Shown here in pieces: positions 34,870 to 43,475 of a DNA stretch of 64,000 nt. The first letter of the stretch is position 1, and each line of letters opens with the position of its first letter. Below the pieces are notes generated by a model. That model saw only the letters and a program-made list of their open reading frames with translations, did no database searches and was not told the origin of the DNA. A program made the position numbers and the translations under genes. The DNA is from Planctomycetota bacterium (GTDB taxonomy: Bacteria > Planctomycetota > UBA11346), in assembly GCA_013816485.1 (NCBI GenBank), contig JACDEI010000008.1, positions 22,798 to 86,797 on the forward strand, given 5' to 3'.

Positions 34870-35463
34870 ATGGACGAGTTCGCCGCCACCGACGCCGAGG
34901 ACGCAGCCCTGGCAAAACGCGCACTGGCTGGTGACGCTGACGCCTTCGATCTGCTGGTGCGCCGGCACCAGGGACGCATCCGCGCCTATGTCGCCATACG
35001 TGTCGGTGATCCGGTGCTCGCTGATGACCTCGCGCAGGATTCCTTCGTCATCGCCTTCAAACGCCTCGCCACCTTCGATGCGCAGCGGCCGTTTTATTTG
35101 TGGTTGCGCGGCATCGCGCTCAACGTGCTGCGCAATCAGATGCGTCGCCGCAGCGAACAAGCCGCCGACCATGACCAGTTGCAGGCCCTGCTCGACGCCC
35201 GCCTCGACACGCGCGCCGCACTGATCGACGGTGATGGCGATGCCGATCTCCTGGCACGGTTGCGCCGCTGCATGGAGCACGTCTCTGGCACCGCCGCTAC
35301 CACCGTGCGCGCTCACTATTTCGAGGCCCGAAACCTGGAGGACATCGCCCGCGATCAGGGACGCACCGCCGCGGCAGTCGGCATGTTGCTGATGCGTGCG
35401 CGACGCTGGTTGCGCAGTTGCATCGAACGGCCCGAGCCACGTGGCGACGGAGCGGCGTTATGA
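34870..35463 (+). CDS. ECF-type RNA polymerase sigma factor (1)
   Basis: The product is 197 aa from the ATG at 34870, preceded by GGAGG; the track start is six codons earlier. Region 2 reads DAFDLLVRRHQGRIRAYVAI then DDLAQDSFVIAFKRL. Region 4 is a helix-turn-helix (LEDIARDQGRTAAAVGMLLM). The stop overlaps by ATGA the start of a FecR-like membrane protein that is its presumptive anti-sigma factor. It would direct a small regulon in response to an envelope or extracellular signal. Confidence 0.92.
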   Translation: MDEFAATDAEDAALAKRALAGDADAFDLLVRRHQGRIRAYVAIRVGDPVLADDLAQDSFVIAFKRLATFDAQRPFYLWLRGIALNVLRNQMRRRSEQAADHDQLQALLDARLDTRAALIDGDGDADLLARLRRCMEHVSGTAATTVRAHYFEARNLEDIARDQGRTAAAVGMLLMRARRWLRSCIERPEPRGDGAAL

Positions 35464-37046
35464 ATCAGGAAGAACGTCTGCTGCGAGCCTTCCACCTCAA
35501 AGCCACGCATGATGCGGGCTCGATCCCGTCGGACGAGCACCGCGAACTGCTGCACCTAGTCAGCACGGACGTGGCGATCGCCGATGCGCTCGCCGACGAC
35601 CTCTTGGTGCATCGCCTATTGCGCCAAGCTGCCAATGGAGTGGGCGACGAACGTTTCGTCACCGGCGTTACGGTGCGGGTGAAGAGCGAACGCGACGGTT
35701 CCGCCTTCCTGCGGCGGGTCGAACGGTGCCTACCGGCGCGCCGGCGTTGGCCGTGGCTCGCGGTAGCCAGCGTGGCCGCGGCTGCTTGCCTGCTGGTGAC
35801 GCTGTTGATCGCTTGGCCGCGTCCGGCGTCCGGTGATCTGCTGGTGGTGAGCGGGACTACCGGCGAAACGAGTATTTCCGGCATCCGTGCCGGGACCGGT
35901 ATGACGGTTTCACCGGGCGCCCCGCTGACCTGTGGTGCCGATGGCCAACTCGCGCTGCGGGTCGGCGACGGCAGCGTGCTGACTTTGATCGGGACCAGCT
36001 ATGCCGAAGTCGAGCGCGTCACCGACGGTCTCGCGCTGCGCCTGGAACGCGGCACCCTCACCGCCACGGTTGCTCTGCGTCCGAGCACAGCACCGCTGCG
36101 GGTGCGTACGCCGCACGGCGAAGCGTTGGTGCTCGGCACCCGTTTCACCCTGACGGTTGGTGAGCTCACCACCCTGACCGTCGACCAGGGCCGCGTGCGG
36201 CTTACGGATGCACGTGATGGCACCGCGATCGAGGTCATTGCTGGCGGTCGCGCGATGATCGGCGCACGCACCGCCGTACTGCGCACGCACGCACTGGCGT
36301 GGTACGACTTCAACGAAGGCTCCGGCAACACAGTCCGTGATCATGCCGGACGTGGCACGGCACTCGATCTCCTCATCACCGATCCCACCGCGGCACGCTG
36401 GCTGCCTGGTGGTGGACTGCGCCTGGAGCGACCAACCCGTCTACTTTCCTCCGCACCGGCGAAGAAGATCGCCGAAGCCTGCCGCCTCAGCGGCGAACTG
36501 ACCATCGTCGCCGCCATCGAACCGGACGCGGCCAACACCCGCGGAAGTCCAAGTGATTATCCCAAGCGACTGGTGTCATTGACCGCCGGACTGGATGCGC
36601 GCGACGTCAGCCTATCGCAGGGCCTGTACCACGGCGACCGCAACGTGCTCGATGTACGCCTGCGCACCTCAGCCTCGACCGTCGACGGCAAACCGTCGCT
36701 CACCAGCGCCGAGCCGGTGCTGACGCCACCGCGCCGACTGGTGGTCGCCTTCAGCAAGGACCGTCATGGCGCTTGTCGCTTTCACGTCGATGGTCAGACG
36801 ATCCCACTCCGTCTGACCGAAGAGCAGCCGGATGGCAGCGATCGTCGTTTCTCCCCACCTGCGGCGACCCAGCAGCTAGCGGGTGATCTCAGCGCCTGGG
36901 CGCTGGACATGCCGTTGGTGGTCGGCGCCGAACGCGAAGCCGCAGCAAGCGGCATGCGTGCCTGGCTCGGGACTCTGCGACGTATCGCTATCTTCGATCG
37001 GGTGCTGAGCGATGAGGAGCATGCAGCGTTAGCGCGTTGGCCCTGA
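35460..37046 (+). CDS. FecR-like anti-sigma factor with LamG domain
   Basis: The product is 528 aa from the ATG overlapping the sigma stop (35460). The N-terminal cytoplasmic region (about 1-90) would bind sigma. A transmembrane helix follows (about 97-117, LAVASVAAAACLLVTLLIAW), then a FecR domain (about 120-270, RVRTPHGEALVLGTRFTLTV and LTVDQGRVRLTD). A LamG/concanavalin-like domain ends the protein (about 285-528, WYDFNEGSGNTVRDHAGRG and GTLRRIAIFDRVLSDEEHA). This architecture is known in Planctomycetes next to ECF sigma factors. The extracytoplasmic lectin fold suggests glycan sensing. Confidence 0.88.
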   Translation: MNQEERLLRAFHLKATHDAGSIPSDEHRELLHLVSTDVAIADALADDLLVHRLLRQAANGVGDERFVTGVTVRVKSERDGSAFLRRVERCLPARRRWPWLAVASVAAAACLLVTLLIAWPRPASGDLLVVSGTTGETSISGIRAGTGMTVSPGAPLTCGADGQLALRVGDGSVLTLIGTSYAEVERVTDGLALRLERGTLTATVALRPSTAPLRVRTPHGEALVLGTRFTLTVGELTTLTVDQGRVRLTDARDGTAIEVIAGGRAMIGARTAVLRTHALAWYDFNEGSGNTVRDHAGRGTALDLLITDPTAARWLPGGGLRLERPTRLLSSAPAKKIAEACRLSGELTIVAAIEPDAANTRGSPSDYPKRLVSLTAGLDARDVSLSQGLYHGDRNVLDVRLRTSASTVDGKPSLTSAEPVLTPPRRLVVAFSKDRHGACRFHVDGQTIPLRLTEEQPDGSDRRFSPPAATQQLAGDLSAWALDMPLVVGAEREAAASGMRAWLGTLRRIAIFDRVLSDEEHAALARWP

Positions 37047-37136
37047 AAAAACAAAGCGCCAGACGCGCGGTAATACTTCACGAGCCAGCACGATGGACCG
37101 GTGGGCTGACCTATCGCCGATTGGATCGACGCACGT

Positions 37137-37697
37137 CTACTTGATGAATGTGTATCCCACCGTAATGCCAAGCAGTTCGCTGTTCTCCTGTTTCGCTGCT
37201 TCGGCGACTGCACGCGGATCGCGATCGAGGTCCTTCGAATTCCAGAACGGGATCCGTTGCCTGACGATGCGGTCGATCTCGTCATCGGAAAGCTGCTTGG
37301 CCTTGGGATCATAGGGATTTCCGGCGACGTAGAAGAGCTGGTAGTGGGCTTCGGCGAACCAGACGCCGACCTCGTCATTGCGCTCGGTGATAGTTTCCGA
37401 CCAGGGAAAGCGTTTGCTGCTCTGAAGAACCGTGATGGACCGCGCAGGCGCGGTCATCGGTACTTTGCCGATAGGGTGACCGCGCGTGGGAACGGCGGCT
37501 GGGCGATTTCGCACCACTGGGATGCCAAAATAGGATCCATTGTAATGGAAGGCCCCGGTTCGACGGTCGATAATGAGCGTCCATGATCGGTACGGGACGC
37601 AGAGCCCATAGACGAGCAATCCGCTGACCAGGACCCCGGTGAGGATCATCCCGACGGAGAAACGTGACACCCTGACCGAGGTTGCGTCGTCAGCCAT
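37137..37697 (-). CDS. Hypothetical single-pass membrane protein
   Basis: The product is 186 aa from the ATG at 37697. A transmembrane helix lies near the N-terminus (FSVGMILTGVLVSGLLVYGL). The rest, starting YRSWTLIIDRRTGAFHYNGS, is a small soluble domain with no family I recognise. The gene overlaps the end of the TrmH gene by 8 nt, so it is coupled to it. The neighbour gives no functional clue. Confidence 0.65.
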   Translation of the reverse strand: MADDATSVRVSRFSVGMILTGVLVSGLLVYGLCVPYRSWTLIIDRRTGAFHYNGSYFGIPVVRNRPAAVPTRGHPIGKVPMTAPARSITVLQSSKRFPWSETITERNDEVGVWFAEAHYQLFYVAGNPYDPKAKQLSDDEIDRIVRQRIPFWNSKDLDRDPRAVAEAAKQENSELLGITVGYTFIK

Positions 37698-38442
37698 GGA
37701 ACGAATCCAATTGCTCGCCGTGTTTCCCCGTCTCATCCGTCGCCCCGCTGTGACGTAACGCGGCGTCGGCGACGTCACCCTTGTGCGTACGAATCCAATG
37801 GTCGTAGAGCGCCGTTTGTCGCGCTGCTGGTAGATCTCCTGGCTGGTCGGCGGTCAACTCACGGCCGCGGAGCGACCACAGGGTTGCAGCAACCGACACC
37901 GAGAGATTTAGGCTCTGCGGGAATCCGACCATCGGGATGAGGAAATGCCCATCCGCCTGCGTCGATGCTTCACGCGTGACGCCGCTGCCTTCGTTGCCGA
38001 ACACCAGTGCCAGCGGGCGTTCCGCCAGCAACGGACGCAGATGATCGGGACTCTGCACCGCGTCGGCTGAGAGGTCCGTCACCAAGATGCGATAACCTTC
38101 GGCGCGCAGCGACGCGTACGCGGCGGTGATCTCCGGAAATACCTGAAGATCCATGTAAAGATGACTGCCCTGTGAGACCTTGCGGTTGACCTTGAAATGG
38201 TTGCGCCCGGTGGTGACGACCACGCGTTGCAAACCGAAGGCATCGCAGGTGCGCACGATGGCGGTGGCGTTGTGCGGGTCGTAGCAGTCTTCGACCACGA
38301 TGACGAGGCGATCGGTGCGCCGCGCCAGTACTTGGCGGTATTTGCGCGCGCGCTCCGGCGTGATCAGCGGATCGAGCGGATGCGGGGGCACCGGACTGGG
38401 CAGGTCGGCTTTGCCGATGACGGGATGGTCAGGGCCACGCAT
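37690..38442 (-). CDS. SpoU/TrmH family tRNA/rRNA 2-prime-O-methyltransferase
   Basis: The product is 250 aa from the ATG at 38442; the track start at 38535 lies inside a repeat element. SPOUT knot motifs: NATAIVRTCDAFGLQ (motif 1), LALVFGNEGSGV (motif 2), and IPMVGFPQSLNLSVSVAATL (motif 3). Length and the C-terminal extension resemble TrmH (tRNA Gm18). Its 5-prime side is occupied by the family E element, so its promoter lies within or beyond that repeat. No ribosome binding site is obvious. Confidence 0.9.
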   Translation of the reverse strand: MRGPDHPVIGKADLPSPVPPHPLDPLITPERARKYRQVLARRTDRLVIVVEDCYDPHNATAIVRTCDAFGLQRVVVTTGRNHFKVNRKVSQGSHLYMDLQVFPEITAAYASLRAEGYRILVTDLSADAVQSPDHLRPLLAERPLALVFGNEGSGVTREASTQADGHFLIPMVGFPQSLNLSVSVAATLWSLRGRELTADQPGDLPAARQTALYDHWIRTHKGDVADAALRHSGATDETGKHGEQLDSFHG

Positions 38443-38458
38443 GCGTACTCCATTGCCA

Positions 38459-38576
38459 CAGTCCGGGGTCCGGGGTCCGGGGTCCGGGGTCTTGTAGACG
38501 GACGATCGGCTTGGCGCAGCGAAAAATTCCGCCAACAGGACTCCGGACTCCGGACTCCGGACTCCGGACCCTCACA
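38459..38576. repeat. Family E inverted-repeat element
   Basis: The left arm is GTCCGGGGTCCGGGGTCCGG with a further copy. The right arm is GGACTCCGGACTCCGGACTC continuing to CCGGAC. Their complements differ only by GGGG versus GGAG in each 7-bp unit. The centre is about 50 bp. The right end touches the Rieske gene stop, and the left end lies 17 nt upstream of the TrmH start. Confidence 0.88.
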
Positions 38577-38883
38577 AACCCACCACCCGCCCGGCCGCAT
38601 CGATCGCCACCCGCAGGCGCGTCAGCGAATCGCCCGAACACGGGCCGTCGGTGCAGTAACCAGTGTCGGCGTCGAACAGCGCGCCGTGCATGTTGCAGAT
38701 CAGTTGCCGCTCGCCGTGTTTGCAGTGGCCGTCGCCGTAGTCGAGGCCGATGCCGATGTGCGGGCACGAATTGCGGTAGGCATGGACCACGCCATCGAGC
38801 TTGACCAGGATGACCTCGAAGCCTTCTGGGTGTTTGACCATCACCTGATGGAAGTCGCTGTGCGGATGCAGGATCACCGGCAT
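38572..38883 (-). CDS. Rieske [2Fe-2S] ferredoxin-like protein
   Basis: The product is 103 aa from the ATG at 38883 (MPVILHPHSDFHQVMV). Rieske ligands are present: CPHIG and CNMHGALFDADTGYCTDGPC (Cys-X-His ... Cys-X2-His). It is the small soluble type (NirD or dioxygenase-ferredoxin like), probably an electron carrier; no oxygenase partner is adjacent. The longer track ORF to 39036 would cross three 27-bp tandem repeats and is not credible. Confidence 0.9.
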   Translation of the reverse strand: MPVILHPHSDFHQVMVKHPEGFEVILVKLDGVVHAYRNSCPHIGIGLDYGDGHCKHGERQLICNMHGALFDADTGYCTDGPCSGDSLTRLRVAIDAAGRVVGL

Positions 38884-38994
38884 GGGCGTGGGACGATCCG
38901 CGCCCTGTGCTCTGCGGCAAGGGTAGATCGCCACGGCCGCCAGTGGCCACAACTGGTCTGTAAGATTGCTCGCGCTCGAGGTAATCATGGGCCT

Positions 38995-39075
38995 CACCCT
39001 CCCGGCCATCTGGCCGGACCGCTCCCTCTCGGCCATCCGGCCGGACTACTCCCTCCCGGCCGTCCGGCCGGACTA
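38995..39075. repeat. Three 27-bp tandem units with internal palindromes
   Basis: The units are CTCCCTCCCGGCCATCCGGC followed by CGGACTA, with few differences between copies. Each contains a CGGCC-ATC-CGGCC-like dyad. They lie between the divergent Rieske and secreted-protein genes and end 14 bp before the latter start. They could be iterated operator sites or a leader hairpin array. Confidence 0.85.
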
Positions 39076-39089
39076 CTTAGGACTCACCC

Positions 39090-39722
39090 ATGAAGAACAT
39101 CCTGCTCCCCTCCTGCCTGCTGCTGCTCGGTGCCGCGTTGGGCGCGGCCGACTACAAGCCTGACGCGGACGGCTACCTGCGGAATTGGCTGATGCTGGAG
39201 GCGTTCGCCGTGGGCGACAGCGCTAGCGAACACGGCGAAGACGCGCAAAAGAAATTCTTCACCAGCGAAGCCTTCGCCGGTCACTTCACCGCTAAACCAA
39301 AATCCGGCGACAAGGTCACTATCAGCATGGCTGGCGTCGATGCTGCCACGGTCACGTGGAAGGAAATGACCGCGGACGGCGCCGTGCTCAGCCTGCCGGA
39401 GCAGGAAAATTCGCTCTTCCTGGGGGTGGTCTACGTCACCAGTCCACGTGCCTACGAAGGCGCGATGCTGTCGATCGGTTCCGATGACAGCTCGTGCTGG
39501 CGTGTCGACGGCAAGGAAGTGGTGACCGTGTACGAAGGCCGCGCTGCCGAAGCTGACCAGAACCGCAGCAGCCCGTTCACCCTCAAACAGGGCACCACGG
39601 TGATCTCGGCGGCGGTGATCAACGGTGGCGGCCAGGTTGGCCTGAGCGCCCGTGTGCTCGACAGTGCCGGCAATGCGATCGCCGATCTGACCGTTTCACT
39701 GACGCCGCCAGCAGCACCGTAA
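39090..39722 (+). CDS. Secreted beta-sandwich (PA14/CBM-like) hypothetical protein
   Basis: The product is 210 aa with a signal peptide (MKNILLPSCLLLLGAALGAA). The sequence follows a pattern common in planctomycete secreted proteins: GYLRNWLMLEAFAVGD at the start, WKEMTADGAVLSLPEQ, VYVTSPRAYEGAMLSIGSDD, WRVDGKEVVTVYEGRAAEAD. This resembles glycan-binding beta-sandwich modules attached to esterases. No catalytic motif is visible. A GC-rich hairpin follows. Confidence 0.7.
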   Translation: MKNILLPSCLLLLGAALGAADYKPDADGYLRNWLMLEAFAVGDSASEHGEDAQKKFFTSEAFAGHFTAKPKSGDKVTISMAGVDAATVTWKEMTADGAVLSLPEQENSLFLGVVYVTSPRAYEGAMLSIGSDDSSCWRVDGKEVVTVYEGRAAEADQNRSSPFTLKQGTTVISAAVINGGGQVGLSARVLDSAGNAIADLTVSLTPPAAP

Positions 39723-39739
39723 ACGTCAATCGATCAACG

Positions 39740-39773
39740 CCAGGGAGCGCCGACTACGTGCGGCGCTCCCTGG
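39740..39773. terminator. Hairpin after the secreted beta-sandwich gene
   Basis: A 13-bp perfect stem, CCAGGGAGCGCCG / CGGCGCTCCCTGG, with an 8-nt loop lies 18 nt after the stop. There is no T-run, so the terminator call is moderate. Confidence 0.55.
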
Positions 39774-39857
39774 TGCATCTGCACTGACCCGTTCACCACG
39801 TTCCAAGCCTAGCACTTCTTCACTCCCCGCTGATCCGTCACCAGGTACTTTTCTGCC

Positions 39858-40454
39858 ATGGCCGCCACCGCCCTGTTGTCGAGCGATGATCCCGCCGCGG
39901 TCGACTTGGTCGTGCGACGGATACAGGCCGGTGAACGTGAGGCCTTCCGCCTAGTGTTTCTCGCCTTCGAACGCCCGATCCGTTGTTACCTGTCGGCCCA
40001 TGCCACCTCGGCCGAGCTGGTCGATGAAGTCCTGCAAGCGACCTTCGTCGCCGCCTATGAAGCCATCCGCACCTACGAGCCACGTGGCAGTTTCGCCGCC
40101 TGGTTGCGCGGTGTCGCGCGCATCCGCCTGCTGAAGGAACTGCGTGCACGCGCACGGCTCAATCACCTGGACGGTGATGCGCTGGAAGCCACGTTGGCCG
40201 CCGCCGCCGCCGAGCGCCTGGCCAAGACCGGCGAACGCCAACCACCCGAACTCGACCGTTGCCTACAACAGCTCACACCGCGCGTGCGCGATTTGCTGCA
40301 GCGTCGCTACGTCGACCAGACCCCGGTCAAGGTGCTGGCAGTCGAGCTGGCGCATACCGAGACCTGGGTGTCGGTGACCCTGCACCGCGCACGCGCCACA
40401 CTGCGTGAATGCCTTCAGCGTCTGGGCATCAGCCAGGCCGAAAGCATCCCATGA
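39858..40454 (+). CDS. ECF-type RNA polymerase sigma factor (2)
   Basis: The product is 198 aa. Region 2: EREAFRLVFLAFERPIRCYL and LVDEVLQATFVAAYEAIRTY then SFAAWLRGVARIRLL. Region 4: LTPRVRDLLQRRYVDQTPVK and AHTETWVSVTLHRARATLRE. The stop overlaps by ATGA the start of the next gene, a membrane FecR-like protein, as in the first sigma pair 5 kb away. The two sigma factors are clearly divergent, so they probably control different regulons. Confidence 0.92.
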   Translation: MAATALLSSDDPAAVDLVVRRIQAGEREAFRLVFLAFERPIRCYLSAHATSAELVDEVLQATFVAAYEAIRTYEPRGSFAAWLRGVARIRLLKELRARARLNHLDGDALEATLAAAAAERLAKTGERQPPELDRCLQQLTPRVRDLLQRRYVDQTPVKVLAVELAHTETWVSVTLHRARATLRECLQRLGISQAESIP

Positions 40455-42457
40455 CCACAGATGAACTCGCCACGCTGGTCGAGCGACTGCTCGACAACGA
40501 TCTGGCCGCGCACGAGCGCGATGCGCTGGCCAACCGGCTGACCAGCGATGTGGTTCTGCGTGAACACCTCACCGACGAACTGGCGCTCGCGCTACAAGTA
40601 CGTGCCGCTTTGACTGGTGCGCCCGACACGCGCGCTGAGTTGCTGATGGCGTCGTTGTCCGGCAGTCGGCGGCTGCGCCTGGGCGATCGCATCGACGCCG
40701 CCATCACTCTATCGCCAATCAACACTCCATCGCCAATCCGTCGACCGTGGTTGGGCGTGGCGCTTACCGCGGCCGCGCTGGCTGTGCTGGTGATCGGCTG
40801 GTGGATCTTGCCGCAACGCCACGCGACAGCCGGACGTGCGGAATTGACGCAGCAGAGCGCCGTTCCTCGTCCGCCCACGGCGGAACCATTCACCAGGACG
40901 CCCGACACCGTCGACCAACGCCAACCCACGGCGCCCACATCCAGCACCACCCCGGTGGAAGTGACGCGAATCCAGCCGGACGAACCGCAGCCGGTGGCGA
41001 TCGCTGATCCGGCACCAGCAGCGTCCCAGGTAGAAGCGCCGTCGTTTGGCGCACCAACGGATGGTGCGGCACCGAGCGATCCGCAGCGAACAAACGAGCA
41101 ACGCGGCGCGGTGGTCGCGACCCAGGCCAGCCCAAAGTTGCCACAGCCAGATCCCAAGGCGCTGCGACTCACGCCCACCTTGCAGCTCAACGGCAATGCC
41201 AACCTCAAACGCCAAGATCGAATCGCGCCGGTCGAGCAGGCAGTGCGCGTGGTCGCAGGCGATGAGGTGACCGTGACCGGCGATGGCGCCGAACTGTCGG
41301 ACGAACGCGGCATGTGGTGGTGGGCTGGGCCTGGGACGTGTCTCAGCGTGCTCAATCCGCGTCCGGTCGATGCCCAGCGTCAGCCGCTGCACCTCACGAC
41401 GGGGACCCTGCACATCACCGCTACCCAAGGCCTGCGCCCGCTGTTGACCACACCGCACGTGCGCATTTCTTGCGAAGAAGCCGATCTGTGGGTCACGGTG
41501 TTCAGGGGCTGGACGCGTATCGAAACCATCAGCGGCACCGTGCATCTCGGGACCTCGGTGGTACGACCATTGGCGCCTGGGAATTACGCCGTGGTCCTTC
41601 CTGGACAGCCGCCCCAGATCAATGCCGCCGGACGCGACCGCTGGTCGGTGATCGGCGGTCGCTTGACCCGCGATGGCGTGCCGTTCATCGCGCGCTTGGT
41701 GGATGGCGTCGAGGTCGCCACCGCGGTGGAACTGGGTGCCGATGGTCTGGTCGCTCCCGCCGACGATGGACGCTGGCTGGACCATGCGACCTTCCATGAA
41801 ATCCGCGCGCTCATTAACAGTACGACGTCACCATCCGCACGCGTGCTGCAACATCCCGCGATCGCCGGCTGGTTCAGCGATACCCGTACCGGCGCAGCGC
41901 TGCGGCGCGCGGATCCGCTACGTTGGATACACCTGGATGGCGAACGTCCTGCCCGCTGGCCGACCTGGGCCGACAGCAGCGTCCTCCTTGCGGATGAAGA
42001 CGCGAAAGGCCCGCATCCGCTGCTGGCCACCATCGCGGTCGACGACGAGGTGCGCAGCCATACCTGGGAAGCGCTGGCACGCGGTGCCCAGGGTGTGTTG
42101 TGGCAGGTCGACGGCGACCATAGCGCACTGAGCGCACTGACCGACACCGTGCGTGCGTTGTCCGACGCCATCCGAGTGGTGAGTCCGCTCCTTTGCGACG
42201 GCACGCGCACACGCCTGGACCTGGGTGACGGCGTGACCGGCGCCTCATGGAGCCGTCAAGGCCGGCGGGTGCTAGTGGTGGTCAATCGGCGCGACCAGCC
42301 CGCAACCGTCACGATTCCGCAGGCGCGTGGCCTGCATCCGCTCGAACAGGCCGGCGCCATCGACTTGGCTCCCGACCAGACGAGCGTCGAGCTGCCGGCT
42401 GGCACCGCGCTGGTGCTGCACGGCGAGGTCAGCAACAAGTCCACCAGCGCGCCGTAA
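40451..42457 (+). CDS. FecR-like anti-sigma factor fused to a glycosidase-like domain
   Basis: The product is 668 aa from the ATG overlapping the sigma stop. The N-terminal 95 residues form the putative sigma-binding region (DELATLVERLLDNDLAAHER). Then come a transmembrane helix (about 97-117, WLGVALTAAALAVLVIGWWI), a Pro/Thr/Gln-rich linker (to about 250) and a FecR-like beta region (about 265-400, HVRISCEEADLWVTVFRGW). The last 260 residues differ from LamG-type relatives: GGRLTRDGVPFIARLVDGVE, AIAGWFSDTRTGAALRR, EALARGAQGVLWQVDGD, RRVLVVVNRRDQPATVTIPQ. These resemble segments of TIM-barrel glycosidases plus the all-beta tail. Catalytic acids are not obvious, so it may be a sensor derived from an enzyme. 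Confidence 0.78.
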   Translation: MTTDELATLVERLLDNDLAAHERDALANRLTSDVVLREHLTDELALALQVRAALTGAPDTRAELLMASLSGSRRLRLGDRIDAAITLSPINTPSPIRRPWLGVALTAAALAVLVIGWWILPQRHATAGRAELTQQSAVPRPPTAEPFTRTPDTVDQRQPTAPTSSTTPVEVTRIQPDEPQPVAIADPAPAASQVEAPSFGAPTDGAAPSDPQRTNEQRGAVVATQASPKLPQPDPKALRLTPTLQLNGNANLKRQDRIAPVEQAVRVVAGDEVTVTGDGAELSDERGMWWWAGPGTCLSVLNPRPVDAQRQPLHLTTGTLHITATQGLRPLLTTPHVRISCEEADLWVTVFRGWTRIETISGTVHLGTSVVRPLAPGNYAVVLPGQPPQINAAGRDRWSVIGGRLTRDGVPFIARLVDGVEVATAVELGADGLVAPADDGRWLDHATFHEIRALINSTTSPSARVLQHPAIAGWFSDTRTGAALRRADPLRWIHLDGERPARWPTWADSSVLLADEDAKGPHPLLATIAVDDEVRSHTWEALARGAQGVLWQVDGDHSALSALTDTVRALSDAIRVVSPLLCDGTRTRLDLGDGVTGASWSRQGRRVLVVVNRRDQPATVTIPQARGLHPLEQAGAIDLAPDQTSVELPAGTALVLHGEVSNKSTSAP

Positions 42458-42467
42458 TCGTATACTC

Positions 42468-42551
42468 ATGAGCAGCACTCGCGCGCTCCTGCTGTTGATG
42501 ACGGTCTTGCTGCGCCTGCCGGCGGCCGATCCCCACGCCGAGTTCTTCTAA
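42468..42551 (+). pseudogene. N-terminal remnant of a PSCyt1/DUF1549-type protein
   Basis: The frame reads [15 protein letters not shown], a signal peptide, then [11 protein letters not shown] and a TAA stop. The continuation ([16 protein letters not shown]) matches the start of planctomycete cytochrome domains, usually FEKNVRPVLVE-C-xxCH. The Glu expected after FF is replaced by a stop, and the haem motif is lost. It begins 10 nt after the anti-sigma stop. Confidence 0.7.
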
Positions 42552-42594
42552 AAAAACTTCCGCCCAGTGCTGGTCGAACCCTGTTCACACCCAA

Positions 42595-42672
42595 CAGACC
42601 TACCGCTTCAGCGGGCGGGACTTCCGTTTGACCGACGTCCATGGACGCGTGGTGCGCGAGGTGCTCGCCTGA
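42595..42672 (+). pseudogene. C-terminal remnant of a DUF1501-type protein
   Basis: In another frame the sequence [20 protein letters not shown] then EVLA and a stop resembles the usual end of DUF1501 proteins. No start or upstream body exists. Together with the adjacent PSCyt1 remnant it looks like the two ends of a DUF1549/1553-DUF1501 operon whose middle was deleted. Confidence 0.55.
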
Positions 42673-42736
42673 TGAGAGCGAGCAGGGTGTATTATCGCCC
42701 CTGGCGCCCCTGCGCCCCGCCCTAGATTCCCGCCCC

Positions 42737-43474
42737 ATGCCAGCGATCTGGGCCCTTTCTGATCTGCACCTGTCGACCTCCGGGGCCAAGCCCATGGATG
42801 TGTTCGGTGATCATTGGGGCAACCACGCCGGGCGAATGGCCGAGAGTTGGGACCGGCTGGTCGCTGACGACGACATCGTGCTGACACCGGGCGACTTCAG
42901 TTGGGCGTCAAAGCCGGCCGAGGCCGCTGGCGACTTCGCGTGGTTGGGTGCGCGCCCAGGGCACAAGATCATGGTCAAGGGCAACCACGACTACTGGTGG
43001 ACGGGTACGCATAAACGCATGGCAGAGTTGTTGCCGCCCAAGACCTACGCGCTGAAGAAGACCGCAGTGTCGATCCACGGCGTCGGCTTCTTTGGCGTGC
43101 GTGGTGGCGACTTCGCCGCGCTCACCCGTTACGGTGACACCCGCACCGCGGAGGACATCGAGGCCTGGCTCGCGCGCGAAGAGCACGAGTTGAAGTTGTC
43201 GATCGCCGCGCTTGACCAGGCGGATGCCGCCGCTGGTCGTACGCGCGGGCAACGCATCTGCCTGTTCCATTATCCGCCGATTCCGCCAGGGCGCACGGCC
43301 AGTCGCTTTACGCCGATCATCGAAGCCGCCGGCGCGTCGTTCTGTATCTATGGCCACCTGCATGGCCAGGAACTGGGGCCAGCGAAAGTCGAAGGCACGT
43401 GGAACGGCGTGACCTACCGCTGCACCAGCTGCGATCAGGTGGACTTCACGCCGACGCTGGTCTGCCGGATCTGA
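42737..43474 (+). CDS. Calcineurin-like metallophosphoesterase
   Basis: The product is 245 aa from the ATG at 42737 (MPAIWALSDLHLS); the track start at 42641 overlaps the DUF1501 remnant. All metallophosphoesterase motifs are present: DLHLS, PGDFSWA, KGNHDYWW, LFHYPP, and YGHLHGQ. It is a cytosolic hydrolase of the type often called phosphohydrolase or YkuE-like; substrate unknown. A family F inverted repeat begins 1 nt after its stop. Confidence 0.92.
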   Translation: MPAIWALSDLHLSTSGAKPMDVFGDHWGNHAGRMAESWDRLVADDDIVLTPGDFSWASKPAEAAGDFAWLGARPGHKIMVKGNHDYWWTGTHKRMAELLPPKTYALKKTAVSIHGVGFFGVRGGDFAALTRYGDTRTAEDIEAWLAREEHELKLSIAALDQADAAAGRTRGQRICLFHYPPIPPGRTASRFTPIIEAAGASFCIYGHLHGQELGPAKVEGTWNGVTYRCTSCDQVDFTPTLVCRI

Positions 43475-43475
43475 A

